From: Archangium violaceum
GTDB lineage: Bacteria > Myxococcota > Myxococcia > Myxococcales > Myxococcaceae
DNA: 64,000 nucleotides
Reading direction: 5' to 3'
Assembly: GCF_016887565.1 (NCBI RefSeq)
Contig: NZ_CP069396.1
Coordinates: 10,646,001-10,710,000, forward strand
Position 1 is the first letter of the stretch; every line of letters starts with the position of its first letter. Shown here one piece after another: positions 55,167-63,875 of this stretch. Under the pieces are notes generated by a model that made no database searches, was not told the DNA's origin, and saw only the letters and a program-made list of their open reading frames with translations. The translations under genes were made by a program, and so were the position numbers.

Positions 55167-58100
55167 TCACGCCACGGCCGTGCGGGTCGCGGCGACCGCT
55201 GGAGCGAACCGCGCCATCACATCCCCCACGTACACGTAGGACAGGTACGTGGGCGACGTCTCCGCCTGGCTCTGACGCAGACGCTGGAGCGCCTCGCCCA
55301 CGGTGAGGTGCGACTCCTTCAGGTCCGACACGAGCTGCTCCACCGCGTGGCGGGCATGCGCGTCCTGCACCGGCCACAACGGCGCGATGAAGCCGGAGAA
55401 GCTCCTGCTGACGAAGGCCTCCGCCCAGCCTCCCATCCCGCCGAGCACGTCGTTGGCCGCCCCCACCTCACAGGCGTTGAAGAGCACGAGCGGCCGGAAC
55501 TTCTGGCCCAGCTTCACCCGGGAGTTGCGCACCTGCAGCGTCTCCAGCTCACCGTCCTCCAGGTAGATGCGGGAGGGCGACGCCCCCTTCCCGCTGTACT
55601 TGCCGTGTCCGGCGAAGTGCAGCAGCCCGACGGGCTTCTTGAGGTAGGTGCCCTCCATCAGCTCCATGACGGGCTTGAAGCAACCCGTCACCCGCTGCGC
55701 GTCGAACCGCCGGACGAGCTGCCGCGACTCCTCCTGCGCCTCCGGGAGCGGAGCCAACTCCGGATGCCCATCGTAGTCCGGCGCGATGGTGACGATGTCC
55801 CCCTTTGGCAGGCGCGCCGTCAGCGACGTCTGGTAGTCCAGCAGCCACCGCGCCACCGGGTGCTCCATGCACAGCAGCCCCGCGTCGGGCACGTCCGCCG
55901 AGGGCACCATCAGCTCCCAAGGGATGTGCGGGTCATCGGTGATGAACTGGATGGGGAAGCCCGGCCCGTACGCCTCGCGCAGCGCGCGAAACGTCTGCCG
56001 GAAGGCCTGGGGCGTCCGGTCGTAGAGCTGCTCGCCCATGCCCAAGAACCAGGAGAAGTGCTTGCCCGACCGCAGCTCGCGGGCGGTGGTGGCCACGCTC
56101 TGGAAGAACTCGGCCGGATCCGAGCCCAGGTCCAGATCACCCGAGAGCCTGGACGGCAGCCCCTCGCACTCCACGCCCACCTGGAGCATCCAGTACAGGC
56201 GCCGCGGGTTGCCCCGATCCAGACGGTGGATCTGCACCGTCAGGGTGGGCTTCTGGGCATCGAGCTCCAGGGAGAACGTCCCCCCCTCCTGAGCTCCGGC
56301 GGAAGCGGACGCCTCACCCGGCGAGGCCGACACCGGCGTCGCACCCGACGGACCACCACGCGCCGAGGAAGGCTCCGAGGAGGAAGGACCGGGCTCGCCC
56401 GTCCCCGCGGACTCGATGGGGATGCGCCGCCGGGCCGCGCCGCAGAAGCGCCCGCCGTACTCGAAGGTGGCCACCACGACGAGCTCCCCCGAGGCGCCCT
56501 CACGCACGGTGGCGTTGAACGTAGCGGAGAGGGAGTCCTGGTTGCGCCGCACCCGCACCTCGCCCGTGTCCCCACCAGGCTCGAACTTCAGCTCCGAGCA
56601 CAGCAGGCGCACCTTGATGGACAGCTCGCTCCAGTTGGAGTCGAGCCCCGAGAGCGTGATGCCGGAGGACTCCGTGTTCACATCCAGTGCATCCCGCAGC
56701 AGGTCCACGGTCAGCGAGAGCCGCTGTCCCGGACGCGCGGGCCCCACCGGCTTCACCGAAGGATGACGGGTGATGGTGTGCTCCTCGTCCCGGGCCTGGG
56801 GCTCGGGAGTGGACGGAGCCTGGGGCTTCGCTCTCTGTTCGGTGGGCGAGGCGTGCTCCAGGCGAAAATCCGTCCCAGGCTCCGAGCTCGAGAAGCTCCA
56901 CCCTCCCCCCGCGAGCGGCTGGGTCGGCAACACCTTCACCTCACCGTCATCCCCCGACTGCGCCAGGTCGCCCTCGCGAGGGAAGACGGCGAAGACGTTG
57001 GCCACGGGAACGACCTCCGGGCCTCCCTTGACGGAAACGCGGTACACGCCCGGCGGCAGCGGGTGCTGCTCACCCGTGTAGAAGCCATCCGGCCCGCGAT
57101 TGAGCGGCACCCGGAACATCAGCCGCGGCATCTCCGCGTGGGTGACGTAGGCCATCAGCGGCGAGACGAGCTCCGCCGAGGGACGCACGCGCAGGGTGAT
57201 GGGCTCGTCGTGCGCGTACGCGTCCTCGATGTGCAGTGAGAGCTGCCTCGGCGCCCGCTCCGGCGTTCCGGGGCGGTACTTGTTGAGATCGATGCGCTGG
57301 CCGGTGAGCACTCCCTCCAGGTGGGCGAGCACCTCGGCCGCGTTCTGCAGCGAGGCGTGCGAGGTGGGGCTGTACATGGCACGCTCGTGGTGCCGCTCCT
57401 CCACCGGCATGGCGGACACGCGCGGCACGGTGCCATCACCCGCGTTGTCCGTCCCGTCCGGATCGCTGTAGAGCATCTCCAGTCCGGAGGCGGTGAGGCG
57501 CGCGCCCTGCAGCGTGGGCTGGAAGATGCCCACCACGGGGTGGAGGGCATACCCGCGCTCGAGGTACTCGGCGCCCCTGGAGTTGGACTCCATCTCGCTC
57601 ACGATCTCCTGCTGGAAGGCGAGGCCCGCCGCGGCCTTCGTGGGATCGAGGTTGGGGATGCCCCGGGCCTCCCCCGGCCGCACCAGGCTGCCATCCGGCA
57701 TCTGGATGCAGCGGTAGGTGGGCAGCAGCTGGTACGCCGAGGGCAGCGAGCGCACCATCTCGGACAGGTCGAAGAGCTTCACCGGCCCGAGGCTCTTGCG
57801 GAAGCCCAGCGCGAGCGCCTGCAACGCCATGAACGAGCCACGGTGGGGCGTGCCGAAGGTGATGAGTGCGCGGGTGTGCTTCCAGCCGCCGAGGCACTCG
57901 AGGAAGTAGCGGGAGACGATGCCTCCCATCGAGTGCCCCACGAGGATGAGGCGCGAATCAGACGAGCCGCCGTGCTTGTTGCGCCAGTCGTGCAGCCAAC
58001 GCTCGGCCTCGCGGGCGAAGCGCTTCGCGGTGATGCGGATGTCGCGCCGCCAGTCGTAGGCGAACGTGAAGAAGTTCTTGCCGGGCTCGAGACCGAACCG

Positions 58101-58382
58101 GCTCACCAGCGTCTCCGACACCTTGGTGTAGCCGTCGACCTTCCAGAAGCCGGGCAACAACTGGACGTCGGGAATGGGCTTCGTCGCCCTCACCCCGTCA
58201 TCGGCGAGCTCGCCGCCGCTGTCGGACTTCAGTGCGAGCGACTCCACGCTGCCACCGCGGCTCACCAGCGCGCGAAAGAACGCTCCACCCGAGAGGCCCC
58301 AGATCTCCTTTCCGTCCCGCTCCAGCACGCTGCCGAGAAGACCGGGCAGCAGAACGACGACATCCTTGGTGATGGCGGCCAT
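55167..58382 (-). CDS. LCAT-type lipase fused to CHAT caspase-like peptidase
   Basis: 1071 residues. Residues 1-360 are a lecithin:cholesterol-acyltransferase-like alpha/beta hydrolase with VVLLPGLLGSVL, the lid Trp region, nucleophile Ser151 in LVGHSMGGIVSR, Asp316 in GDGTVPR and His342 in SPTSHASL, a complete triad. Residues 370-655 are beta-rich, and a low-complexity linker follows (about 655-715). The C-terminal part is a CHAT peptidase with His926 in LLHFAGHGKYS and Cys971 in VLFNACEVGAAN, a complete dyad. ATG at 58382 follows GGAGGAAGCA. No signal peptide, so it is probably cytosolic. CHAT domains in other systems are activated proteases, and this fusion suggests proteolytic control of a membrane-attacking lipase (inference). 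A hairpin follows the gene. Confidence 0.85.
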   Translation of the reverse strand: MAAITKDVVVLLPGLLGSVLERDGKEIWGLSGGAFFRALVSRGGSVESLALKSDSGGELADDGVRATKPIPDVQLLPGFWKVDGYTKVSETLVSRFGLEPGKNFFTFAYDWRRDIRITAKRFAREAERWLHDWRNKHGGSSDSRLILVGHSMGGIVSRYFLECLGGWKHTRALITFGTPHRGSFMALQALALGFRKSLGPVKLFDLSEMVRSLPSAYQLLPTYRCIQMPDGSLVRPGEARGIPNLDPTKAAAGLAFQQEIVSEMESNSRGAEYLERGYALHPVVGIFQPTLQGARLTASGLEMLYSDPDGTDNAGDGTVPRVSAMPVEERHHERAMYSPTSHASLQNAAEVLAHLEGVLTGQRIDLNKYRPGTPERAPRQLSLHIEDAYAHDEPITLRVRPSAELVSPLMAYVTHAEMPRLMFRVPLNRGPDGFYTGEQHPLPPGVYRVSVKGGPEVVPVANVFAVFPREGDLAQSGDDGEVKVLPTQPLAGGGWSFSSSEPGTDFRLEHASPTEQRAKPQAPSTPEPQARDEEHTITRHPSVKPVGPARPGQRLSLTVDLLRDALDVNTESSGITLSGLDSNWSELSIKVRLLCSELKFEPGGDTGEVRVRRNQDSLSATFNATVREGASGELVVVATFEYGGRFCGAARRRIPIESAGTGEPGPSSSEPSSARGGPSGATPVSASPGEASASAGAQEGGTFSLELDAQKPTLTVQIHRLDRGNPRRLYWMLQVGVECEGLPSRLSGDLDLGSDPAEFFQSVATTARELRSGKHFSWFLGMGEQLYDRTPQAFRQTFRALREAYGPGFPIQFITDDPHIPWELMVPSADVPDAGLLCMEHPVARWLLDYQTSLTARLPKGDIVTIAPDYDGHPELAPLPEAQEESRQLVRRFDAQRVTGCFKPVMELMEGTYLKKPVGLLHFAGHGKYSGKGASPSRIYLEDGELETLQVRNSRVKLGQKFRPLVLFNACEVGAANDVLGGMGGWAEAFVSRSFSGFIAPLWPVQDAHARHAVEQLVSDLKESHLTVGEALQRLRQSQAETSPTYLSYVYVGDVMARFAPAVAATRTAVA

Positions 58383-58528
58383 TGCTTCCTCCAGAAGGAG
58401 CACCCCCGGCACTCGTACGCGTGAGGGCCCGAGGAGCTGACGATTCCCAGGATTCTACGGTTCCCTTCCCACCTCCCGTGAGGCGGCGAAGGTACGCGAC
58501 TGAACGCTCCGGGCAGGCGTGCGAGCTT

Positions 58529-58544
58529 CTGAACAGCGGTTCAG
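58529..58544. promoter_or_regulatory. Inverted repeat CTGAAC-AGCG-GTTCAG
   Basis: Perfect 6-bp arms in the 225-bp divergent region between the lipase-CHAT gene (start 58382) and the cyclophilin lipoprotein (start 58608). Candidate operator for either gene. The rest of the region shows no clear promoter. Confidence 0.35.
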
Positions 58545-58607
58545 TCCGAATCATTCCCCGCTCGCTCGGGTTGCGAGCCCTCGCTCGCTCTGTAGGATGC
58601 GCGCCCC

Positions 58608-59390
58608 ATGCGCACCCGAATGCTGACAATAGGACTCCTCGTTCTCTCCCTGACCGCCTGCTCGAAGGACAAGGACAAGCAGGCCGAGGGAAAGAGCACC
58701 ACGGGCACGACGCCCCAAGCGACCCAGACCGCTCCGAACAACACGGGAACCCAGACGGGCACCCAGGCGGCCGAGCAGAAGGCTCCTCACGGCGCCAGCG
58801 CCGCGCCGCGGAGCCGGCCTCCCGCGGAGAACCCCGGGCCCTGGCAGAAGAAGGCGCTGGCGGGCCAGGCGCTGTTCGCCACACTCGAGACGAGCGAGGG
58901 CGACATCGTGGTGAAGCTCCTCTCGAAGGACGCGCCGCTCACGGTGGCGAACTTCGTGGGGCTGGCGACCGGTGAGCAGACGTGGAGGGACCCGAAGTCG
59001 GGCGAGGTGAAGCAGAACACGCCGCTGTACCAGAACGTCATCTTCCACCGGGTCATCCCGGGCTTCATGATTCAAGGTGGAGATCCGCTGGGCCTGGGCT
59101 CGGGCACGCCGGGCTACAACTTCGAGGACGAGTTCCAGAGCGGCCGGTCGTTCGACAAGACGGGCCTGCTGGCGATGGCGAACCGGGGTCCGGAGACGAA
59201 CGGGAGCCAGTTCTTCATCACGGTGTCGACGCCGCAGCACCTGAACAACCGGCACACCATCTTCGGCGAGGTGGTGAAGGGCTACGACGTGGTGGAGAAG
59301 ATCGCCACGGTGCCGACGGCCCAGGCGAACCGGCCGGTGAAGGACGTGGTGCTCAAGAAGGTGTCGCTCAGCGACGAGCAGCCGAAGTAG
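58608..59390 (+). CDS. Cyclophilin-type peptidyl-prolyl isomerase lipoprotein
   Basis: 260 residues. The lipobox LTAC (MRTRMLTIGLLVLSLTACSK) is followed by a Lys/Thr/Gln-rich linker of about 60 residues and a cyclophilin domain. The domain has ANFVGLATG, FHRVIPGFMIQGGDP, GPETNGSQFFITV and NRHTIFGEVVKGYDVV, with the catalytic Arg in FHRV. It probably assists folding of exported proteins in the periplasm. An esterase gene begins 11 bp after its stop and YjbQ follows, so these may be cotranscribed. Confidence 0.94.
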   Translation: MRTRMLTIGLLVLSLTACSKDKDKQAEGKSTTGTTPQATQTAPNNTGTQTGTQAAEQKAPHGASAAPRSRPPAENPGPWQKKALAGQALFATLETSEGDIVVKLLSKDAPLTVANFVGLATGEQTWRDPKSGEVKQNTPLYQNVIFHRVIPGFMIQGGDPLGLGSGTPGYNFEDEFQSGRSFDKTGLLAMANRGPETNGSQFFITVSTPQHLNNRHTIFGEVVKGYDVVEKIATVPTAQANRPVKDVVLKKVSLSDEQPK

Positions 59391-59401
59391 TGGAGCCAAC
59401 G

Positions 59402-60127
59402 ATGCGAAGGGTGAGCACGCGCCTGGGAGAGCTGGACTGCCAGGTGCTCGACGCGATTCCCGAGGGAGCGACTCCGGAGCTGGCGGTGGTGCTGTGCCAC
59501 GGCTTCGGGGCGCCGGCGACGGATCTGGTGCCGCTGGCGCAGGAGCTGGTGGAGCTGAAGCCGGAGCTGGCGCCGAAGGTGCGGTTCGTGTTTCCGGCGG
59601 CGCCGCTGTCGCTCGGGGTGATGGGTATGCCATTCGCCCGGGCGTGGTTCCACCTACCCCAGGAGGTGATGATGGGGCGGGAGCGGGACTGGGATTTGTT
59701 CGCGGTCTCGACGCCCGAGGGGCTGGCGCAGGCGCGGCGAGGGCTGATGTCGGCGCTGTCAGCGCTGTCGGCGGCGACGAAGCTGCCCTACGGGCGGATC
59801 GTCCTGGGAGGCTTCAGCCAGGGCGGGATGGTGACGACGGACGTGGCGCTGCGGCTGGAGGAGGCACCGGCGGGGTTGTGCATCCTGTCGGGGACGCTGA
59901 TCTGCCAGGAGGAGTGGAAGCAGCGGGCGGAGAAGCGAAAGGGCCTGCCGGTGATGCAGAGCCACGGGCGCTACGACGACATCCTGGCGTTCCACCAGGC
60001 GGAGCGGCTGAACAAGGTGCTGACGGAGGCGGGGCTGTCGGTGGAGTTCCTGCCCTTCAACGGACCGCACACCATCGCGCCGGAAGTGCTGGAGCGGATG
60101 GCGGAGTTCCTGCACGAGCGTCTGTGA
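59402..60127 (+). CDS. Acyl-protein thioesterase/carboxylesterase-like hydrolase
   Basis: 241 residues. The alpha/beta hydrolase fold has VVLCHGFGAPATDLVPLAQE, the nucleophile LGGFSQGGMVTTDVAL and the distal His in FNGPHTIAPEV. It matches the phospholipase/carboxylesterase (Abhydrolase_2) family. The Asp of the triad is probably in SHGRYDDI. No signal peptide. ATG at 59402 lies 11 bp after the cyclophilin stop. The dispersed hairpin repeat separates it from yjbQ. Substrate is unknown. Confidence 0.88.
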   Translation: MRRVSTRLGELDCQVLDAIPEGATPELAVVLCHGFGAPATDLVPLAQELVELKPELAPKVRFVFPAAPLSLGVMGMPFARAWFHLPQEVMMGRERDWDLFAVSTPEGLAQARRGLMSALSALSAATKLPYGRIVLGGFSQGGMVTTDVALRLEEAPAGLCILSGTLICQEEWKQRAEKRKGLPVMQSHGRYDDILAFHQAERLNKVLTEAGLSVEFLPFNGPHTIAPEVLERMAEFLHERL

Positions 60128-60137
60128 GCGAAGCAAT

Positions 60138-60171
60138 CCCCTCTCCCTCTGGGAGAGGGCCAGGGTGAGGG
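60138..60171 (+). repeat. Dispersed hairpin repeat, copy 2
   Basis: The same 9-bp stem (CCCTCTCCC / GGGAGAGGG, loop TCT) with the tail CCAGGGTGAGGG as copies at 4638 and 60637. It lies between the esterase and yjbQ. Confidence 0.8.
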
Positions 60172-60198
60172 TCATCCCCGGTCCCGAGGAGTCGAAGC

Positions 60199-60612
60199 AT
60201 GTACCGTGCGAAGGAACTGACGGTGGCGACGTGGGGCCGGGGCTTCCACGACATCACGGACGAGGTGCAGAGGGCGGTGGCGGAGAGTGGAGCGAGGGAA
60301 GGCCTGTGCACGGTCTTCCTGCACCACACGAGCGCCTCGCTGCTGCTGTGCGAGAACGCGGACCCGGACGTGCGCAAGGATCTGGAGGCCTTCTTCTCGA
60401 GGCTGGTGAAGGACGGGGATCCGCTCTTCCGTCACGACGCGGAGGGCCCGGACGACATGCCGGCGCACATCCGGACGGTGCTGACACAGAACTCGCTCAG
60501 TGTGCCCATCCAGGGAGGGCACGCGAGCCTGGGAACATGGCAGGGCATCTACGTCTGGGAGCACCGGACGGCGCCGCACCACCGCCGGGTGACGATCTCG
60601 GTGTTGAGCTGA
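60199..60612 (+). CDS. yjbQ: YjbQ/UPF0047 family protein
   Basis: 137 residues, the whole UPF0047 (YjbQ) domain: HDITDEVQRAVAESG, CTVFLHHTSASLLLCENAD, DMPAHIRTVLTQNSLSVPIQ and GTWQGIYVWEHRT. The conserved His/Glu surface (HHTSASL, ENAD) is kept. E. coli YjbQ has thiamine-phosphate-synthase side activity in vitro, and the biological role is unclear. ATG at 60199 follows CGAGGAG. Convergent with the NtrC-type gene, with a hairpin repeat between. Confidence 0.93.
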   Translation: MYRAKELTVATWGRGFHDITDEVQRAVAESGAREGLCTVFLHHTSASLLLCENADPDVRKDLEAFFSRLVKDGDPLFRHDAEGPDDMPAHIRTVLTQNSLSVPIQGGHASLGTWQGIYVWEHRTAPHHRRVTISVLS

Positions 60613-60636
60613 ACCCCACCCCAACCCCCCAACAAC

Positions 60637-60669
60637 CCCTCTCCCTCCGGGAGAGGGACGGGGTGAGGG
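60637..60669 (+). repeat. Dispersed hairpin repeat, copy 3
   Basis: CCCTCTCCC / GGGAGAGGG stem with loop TCC and the tail ACGGGGTGAGGG. It fills the convergent gap between yjbQ and the NtrC-type regulator, where it may serve as a bidirectional terminator. Confidence 0.75.
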
Positions 60670-60697
60670 TACCCGTCACCGTTCTCCAACCGGAGCC

Positions 60698-62035
60698 CTA
60701 CTCCGCCGGCTCATGGGCCTCGAGCAGCTTGTAGAGCGTCTTCCTGTCCACATCGAGCAGTCGCGCGGCCTCGCTCTTGTTACCCCCCACGTGCTGAAGC
60801 ACATGGGCCGCATAACGCCGTGACAACTCAGCGAGGCTCGGCATGTCCCCGGCCAGCCCGCTCAACTTCTTCGGGCCATCGCCGATGGGCTCGGGAAAGT
60901 CCTGCGGCCCCAACACGCCCGTCACATTCAGCGCGAGCGCCCGGGCCACCACGTTCTCCAACTGCCGCACATTGCCCGGCCAGTCGTACGCGGTGAGCCG
61001 GGTCATGACGTCACTCGTCACCACGGGAGCCACGCCCCCGCGTGCATGCAGCGAGGCGAAGTGCTCCACGAGGGCCGGAATATCCTCGCGCCGCTCACGC
61101 AGGGGCGGAAGGTGCAGGTGCACCACATCCAACCGGTAGAGCAGATCCTCGCGGAACAATCCCTCGGCCACGCGCTCCTTCAAGTCCTTGTTCGTCGCGG
61201 CCACGACGCGGACGTCCACCTTCACCGGGGCGCTCTCGCCCACGCGGCGGATCTCCCCCTCCTGCAGCGCGCGCAGCAACTGCGCCTGCACCTTGGGGCC
61301 CACATCGCCAATCTCATCGAGGAACAACGTACCGCCATGGGCCTCCTCGAAGAGACCGCGCCGGGCGCCGGCGGCGCCGGTGAACGAGCCACGGGCATGA
61401 CCGAACAGCTCGCTCTCCATGAGGGACTCGGCGATGGCGCCACAGTCCACGGGGATGAACGCGCCCTGGGAGCGGGGCGAGCGCCGGTGCAGCGCGCGAG
61501 CCACCATCTCCTTGCCGGTGCCCGTCTCGCCGGTGATGAGCACCGGCACCGAGGTGGCCGCCGCGCGGGCCACCTGCTTGTACACCTCGAGCAGGGCCGG
61601 GCTGCGCCCCACCATGGCGCCGCGCTCCACCTGCTTGCGCAGCGAGCGGTTCTCCTCCACCAGCCGCTTCTGCTCCAGCGCCCGCCGGGCGACGCGGACA
61701 ATGGCGTCCACGTCGAAGGGCTTGGACAGATAGTCGAAGGCACCCTGTTGAATGCTGTCCAGCGCGCCCTCGATGTTGCCAAAAGCCGTCACCACGATGA
61801 CGGGGGTGTCCGGCAGCTGCGCGCGCACCGTGTTCAGCACGGTGAGCCCGTCCCCCGCGTTGGGCATGGCCATGTCGGTGAGGACGAGGTCGAACGGCCC
61901 ATCCTCGGTGAGGCGAGCGGTGGCCTCCTTGGGGTCCGCGGCCTGGTTCACCTCGCCCAGCATGCCGAGCAGACGCTTCAACAAATCCCGCGCGTGGGGA
62001 TCATCATCGACGACGAGGATGCGGGCAGGGCTCAT
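60698..62035 (-). CDS. Sigma-54-dependent response regulator with GSFTGA loop
   Basis: 445 residues: receiver (Asp54 in LVLTDMAMP, Lys in LSKPFDV), AAA+ domain with GETGTGKE (169-176), the loop HARGSFTGAAG (Ser for Ala at the second position of GAFTGA, 216-221), Walker [12 protein letters not shown], and a C-terminal Fis-type HTH (EAARLLDVDRKTLYKLLEAH). The start overlaps the stop of the kinase upstream by four bases (ATGA), so it is translated with its cognate kinase. First contact with sigma-54 may be altered by the loop change. Confidence 0.94.
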   Translation of the reverse strand: MSPARILVVDDDPHARDLLKRLLGMLGEVNQAADPKEATARLTEDGPFDLVLTDMAMPNAGDGLTVLNTVRAQLPDTPVIVVTAFGNIEGALDSIQQGAFDYLSKPFDVDAIVRVARRALEQKRLVEENRSLRKQVERGAMVGRSPALLEVYKQVARAAATSVPVLITGETGTGKEMVARALHRRSPRSQGAFIPVDCGAIAESLMESELFGHARGSFTGAAGARRGLFEEAHGGTLFLDEIGDVGPKVQAQLLRALQEGEIRRVGESAPVKVDVRVVAATNKDLKERVAEGLFREDLLYRLDVVHLHLPPLRERREDIPALVEHFASLHARGGVAPVVTSDVMTRLTAYDWPGNVRQLENVVARALALNVTGVLGPQDFPEPIGDGPKKLSGLAGDMPSLAELSRRYAAHVLQHVGGNKSEAARLLDVDRKTLYKLLEAHEPAE

Positions 62036-63426
62036 GTACCGACTCCGCGAACAGGGGGCGCGACCTCGGCCGCGAGGGGAAAGCGGACCATGACGCGTGT
62101 ACCCGAGCCCGGCTCCGAACGCACCAACAGCGTGCCCTCATGGGCATCCACCAGCCGCTTGGTGGTGGCCAGACCGAGCCCGTGCCCGGGACGGCCGCGG
62201 GCCTCCGGCGCCCGGAAGAAGGGCTGGAAGAGCTTCGCCTGCGTCTCCGCGCTCATGCCGATGCCGTTGTCGACCACCTCCAGCACCGCCTCGCTCCCCT
62301 CGCGCGCCACCTTCACACAGACGCGCGCGTCGGGCCGGCCCGCCGTGTACTTCACCGCGTTGGACAGCAGGTTCTGCGCGATGAGTTGCAACAGCTGCGA
62401 GGGGCACGACACCTTCACCCCGGACTCCACCTCGCGCTCCAGCGCCACGCCCTGCGCGGCGGCCGTCTGGCTCACCTCCAGGAGCAGCGTGGTGACGGCG
62501 GTGTCCAGCTCGCCCACCGTCGGCTCGCCCCGGGTGCCGGCGCGGCAGAAGCGCAGCAGCGCCTCGATGAGCTCGCCCATGCGCACCGCGCTGGACTCGC
62601 ACAGCGAGATGAGCTCCAGCGCCTGCGGCTCCTTCACCGCCCCCGAGCGGCGCAGCAGCGTCAGGTAGCCCTTGAGCGGCGAGAGCGGCCCCATCAGGTC
62701 GTGCGCCACGCGCCGGGTGAAGGCATCCAGCTCCTGGTTGCGCCGGTCCAGCTCCTCCATCTGCTCCTGGATGGTGCGCTCCTGGCGCCTGAGCACCGAG
62801 GTGATCTGCCAGCCCACCGCCAGCGACACGAGCACCGCCAGCAGCGTCACCAGCCCCCCGTACGCGAGGTTGCGCACGCGCAGCGAGGCCAGGTGCGCCA
62901 GCAGCAGCCGCGCCTCGTCCGCGTTCTCCCGCGCGAGCTGCCCCGCCAGGCCGTCGATCTCCTCGGCCAGCGGGCGCACCTGCTCCACCAGATGGTGCCG
63001 GGCCTGCTCGGACTCCTGGCGATGGGAGAAACCCGCCGCGGCCCGCACCTGCTCGGCCAGCCGCATACAGGCCATGTTGAAGCGCTGCCACACCACGAGC
63101 GTGTCGTCTCGGGGCAGGTTGCGCGTGTAGTCCTTGGTGGCCTCGCGGATGTCCTCGAGGATGTCCTCCATCACCTCGTCCGCGTCCTTGCGCTGCTGGT
63201 CATCCGTGGCGCGGATGTGGGCCTCGATGGCGGACTCCAACGACAGGGCGTCCACCCGGATGCGGCCGATGAGCCCGGCCCGATCCATCGCCTCCTGGAC
63301 GCGCTCGGCCACCTGGTGGCTGGTGCGCACCTCCGTCCACAGCGTGAAGGCGGCCACTCCCGACAGCAGCATCACCGCGAACAGGAAGCCGACGCGGTAG
63401 CCACGAATGGAGGTGCGGGTACTCAC
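62032..63426 (-). CDS. Membrane sensor histidine kinase, partner of the NtrC-type regulator
   Basis: 464 residues: TM1 (about 10-30), a helical periplasmic domain (31-184), TM2 (185-207), a short linker with no clear HAMP, HisKA with His242 in RRVAHDLMGPLSPLKG, HATPase with NLLSNAVKYTA, DNGIGM and GHGLGLATTKRL. GTG at 63426 overlaps the lipoprotein stop by four bases, and the NtrC-type gene overlaps at the other end. An operon of lipoprotein, kinase and regulator suggests that the lipoprotein contributes to envelope sensing. Confidence 0.94.
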   Translation of the reverse strand: MSTRTSIRGYRVGFLFAVMLLSGVAAFTLWTEVRTSHQVAERVQEAMDRAGLIGRIRVDALSLESAIEAHIRATDDQQRKDADEVMEDILEDIREATKDYTRNLPRDDTLVVWQRFNMACMRLAEQVRAAAGFSHRQESEQARHHLVEQVRPLAEEIDGLAGQLARENADEARLLLAHLASLRVRNLAYGGLVTLLAVLVSLAVGWQITSVLRRQERTIQEQMEELDRRNQELDAFTRRVAHDLMGPLSPLKGYLTLLRRSGAVKEPQALELISLCESSAVRMGELIEALLRFCRAGTRGEPTVGELDTAVTTLLLEVSQTAAAQGVALEREVESGVKVSCPSQLLQLIAQNLLSNAVKYTAGRPDARVCVKVAREGSEAVLEVVDNGIGMSAETQAKLFQPFFRAPEARGRPGHGLGLATTKRLVDAHEGTLLVRSEPGSGTRVMVRFPLAAEVAPPVRGVGT

Positions 63427-63875
63427 GGGGTGGCGTCAGCGGCGGGCGGCTGCGGCGGCGTGGACGGGGCCGGCGCGCCCTGCTGCGGCTGGCTGCGCCG
63501 CTTCGCCCGCGAGAGCGCCGCCTGGTACCACACGTCCTCCAGCTCCTCCTGGAGCGCCGTCAGCTCGCGCTGCCGCGTCACCAGCTGCGCGTTGTGCTCC
63601 GCCAGCGAGTGCCGCTCCGCCGTCGCTCGGCCCAGCTCCTCCTCCAACAGGCGGTTGAGCTGCGCGGACTCGGCCCGCTCCTGCGTGGCCACCTCCAGTG
63701 CGCTCTCCGCCTGGGCGAGCCGCATCGCCAGCTCCTCCACGCGCGCTCGCTCCTCCTGATACCGCACCTGCCATCGCTCCACCTCCACCGACACCAACGC
63801 CTGGGAGCGTACCTGAGGGGTCGCGCATCCTACCCACAACCCACCCATCCACACCGCGATGAAGAGGTACCGCAT
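63423..63875 (-). CDS. Predicted lipoprotein, coiled-coil
   Basis: 150 residues. A short signal peptide ends in Cys (MRYLFIAVWMGGLWVGC, an imperfect lipobox WVGC), then comes a long coiled coil (about 30-120, RVEELAMRLAQAESALEVAT) and a Gln/Pro/Ala-rich tail. ATG at 63875 follows GGAGCGAAGG. An upstream in-frame start at 63950 would bury the signal peptide and was rejected. It heads the kinase/regulator operon and may be a periplasmic modulator of the kinase (inference). Confidence 0.85.
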   Translation of the reverse strand: MRYLFIAVWMGGLWVGCATPQVRSQALVSVEVERWQVRYQEERARVEELAMRLAQAESALEVATQERAESAQLNRLLEEELGRATAERHSLAEHNAQLVTRQRELTALQEELEDVWYQAALSRAKRRSQPQQGAPAPSTPPQPPAADATP

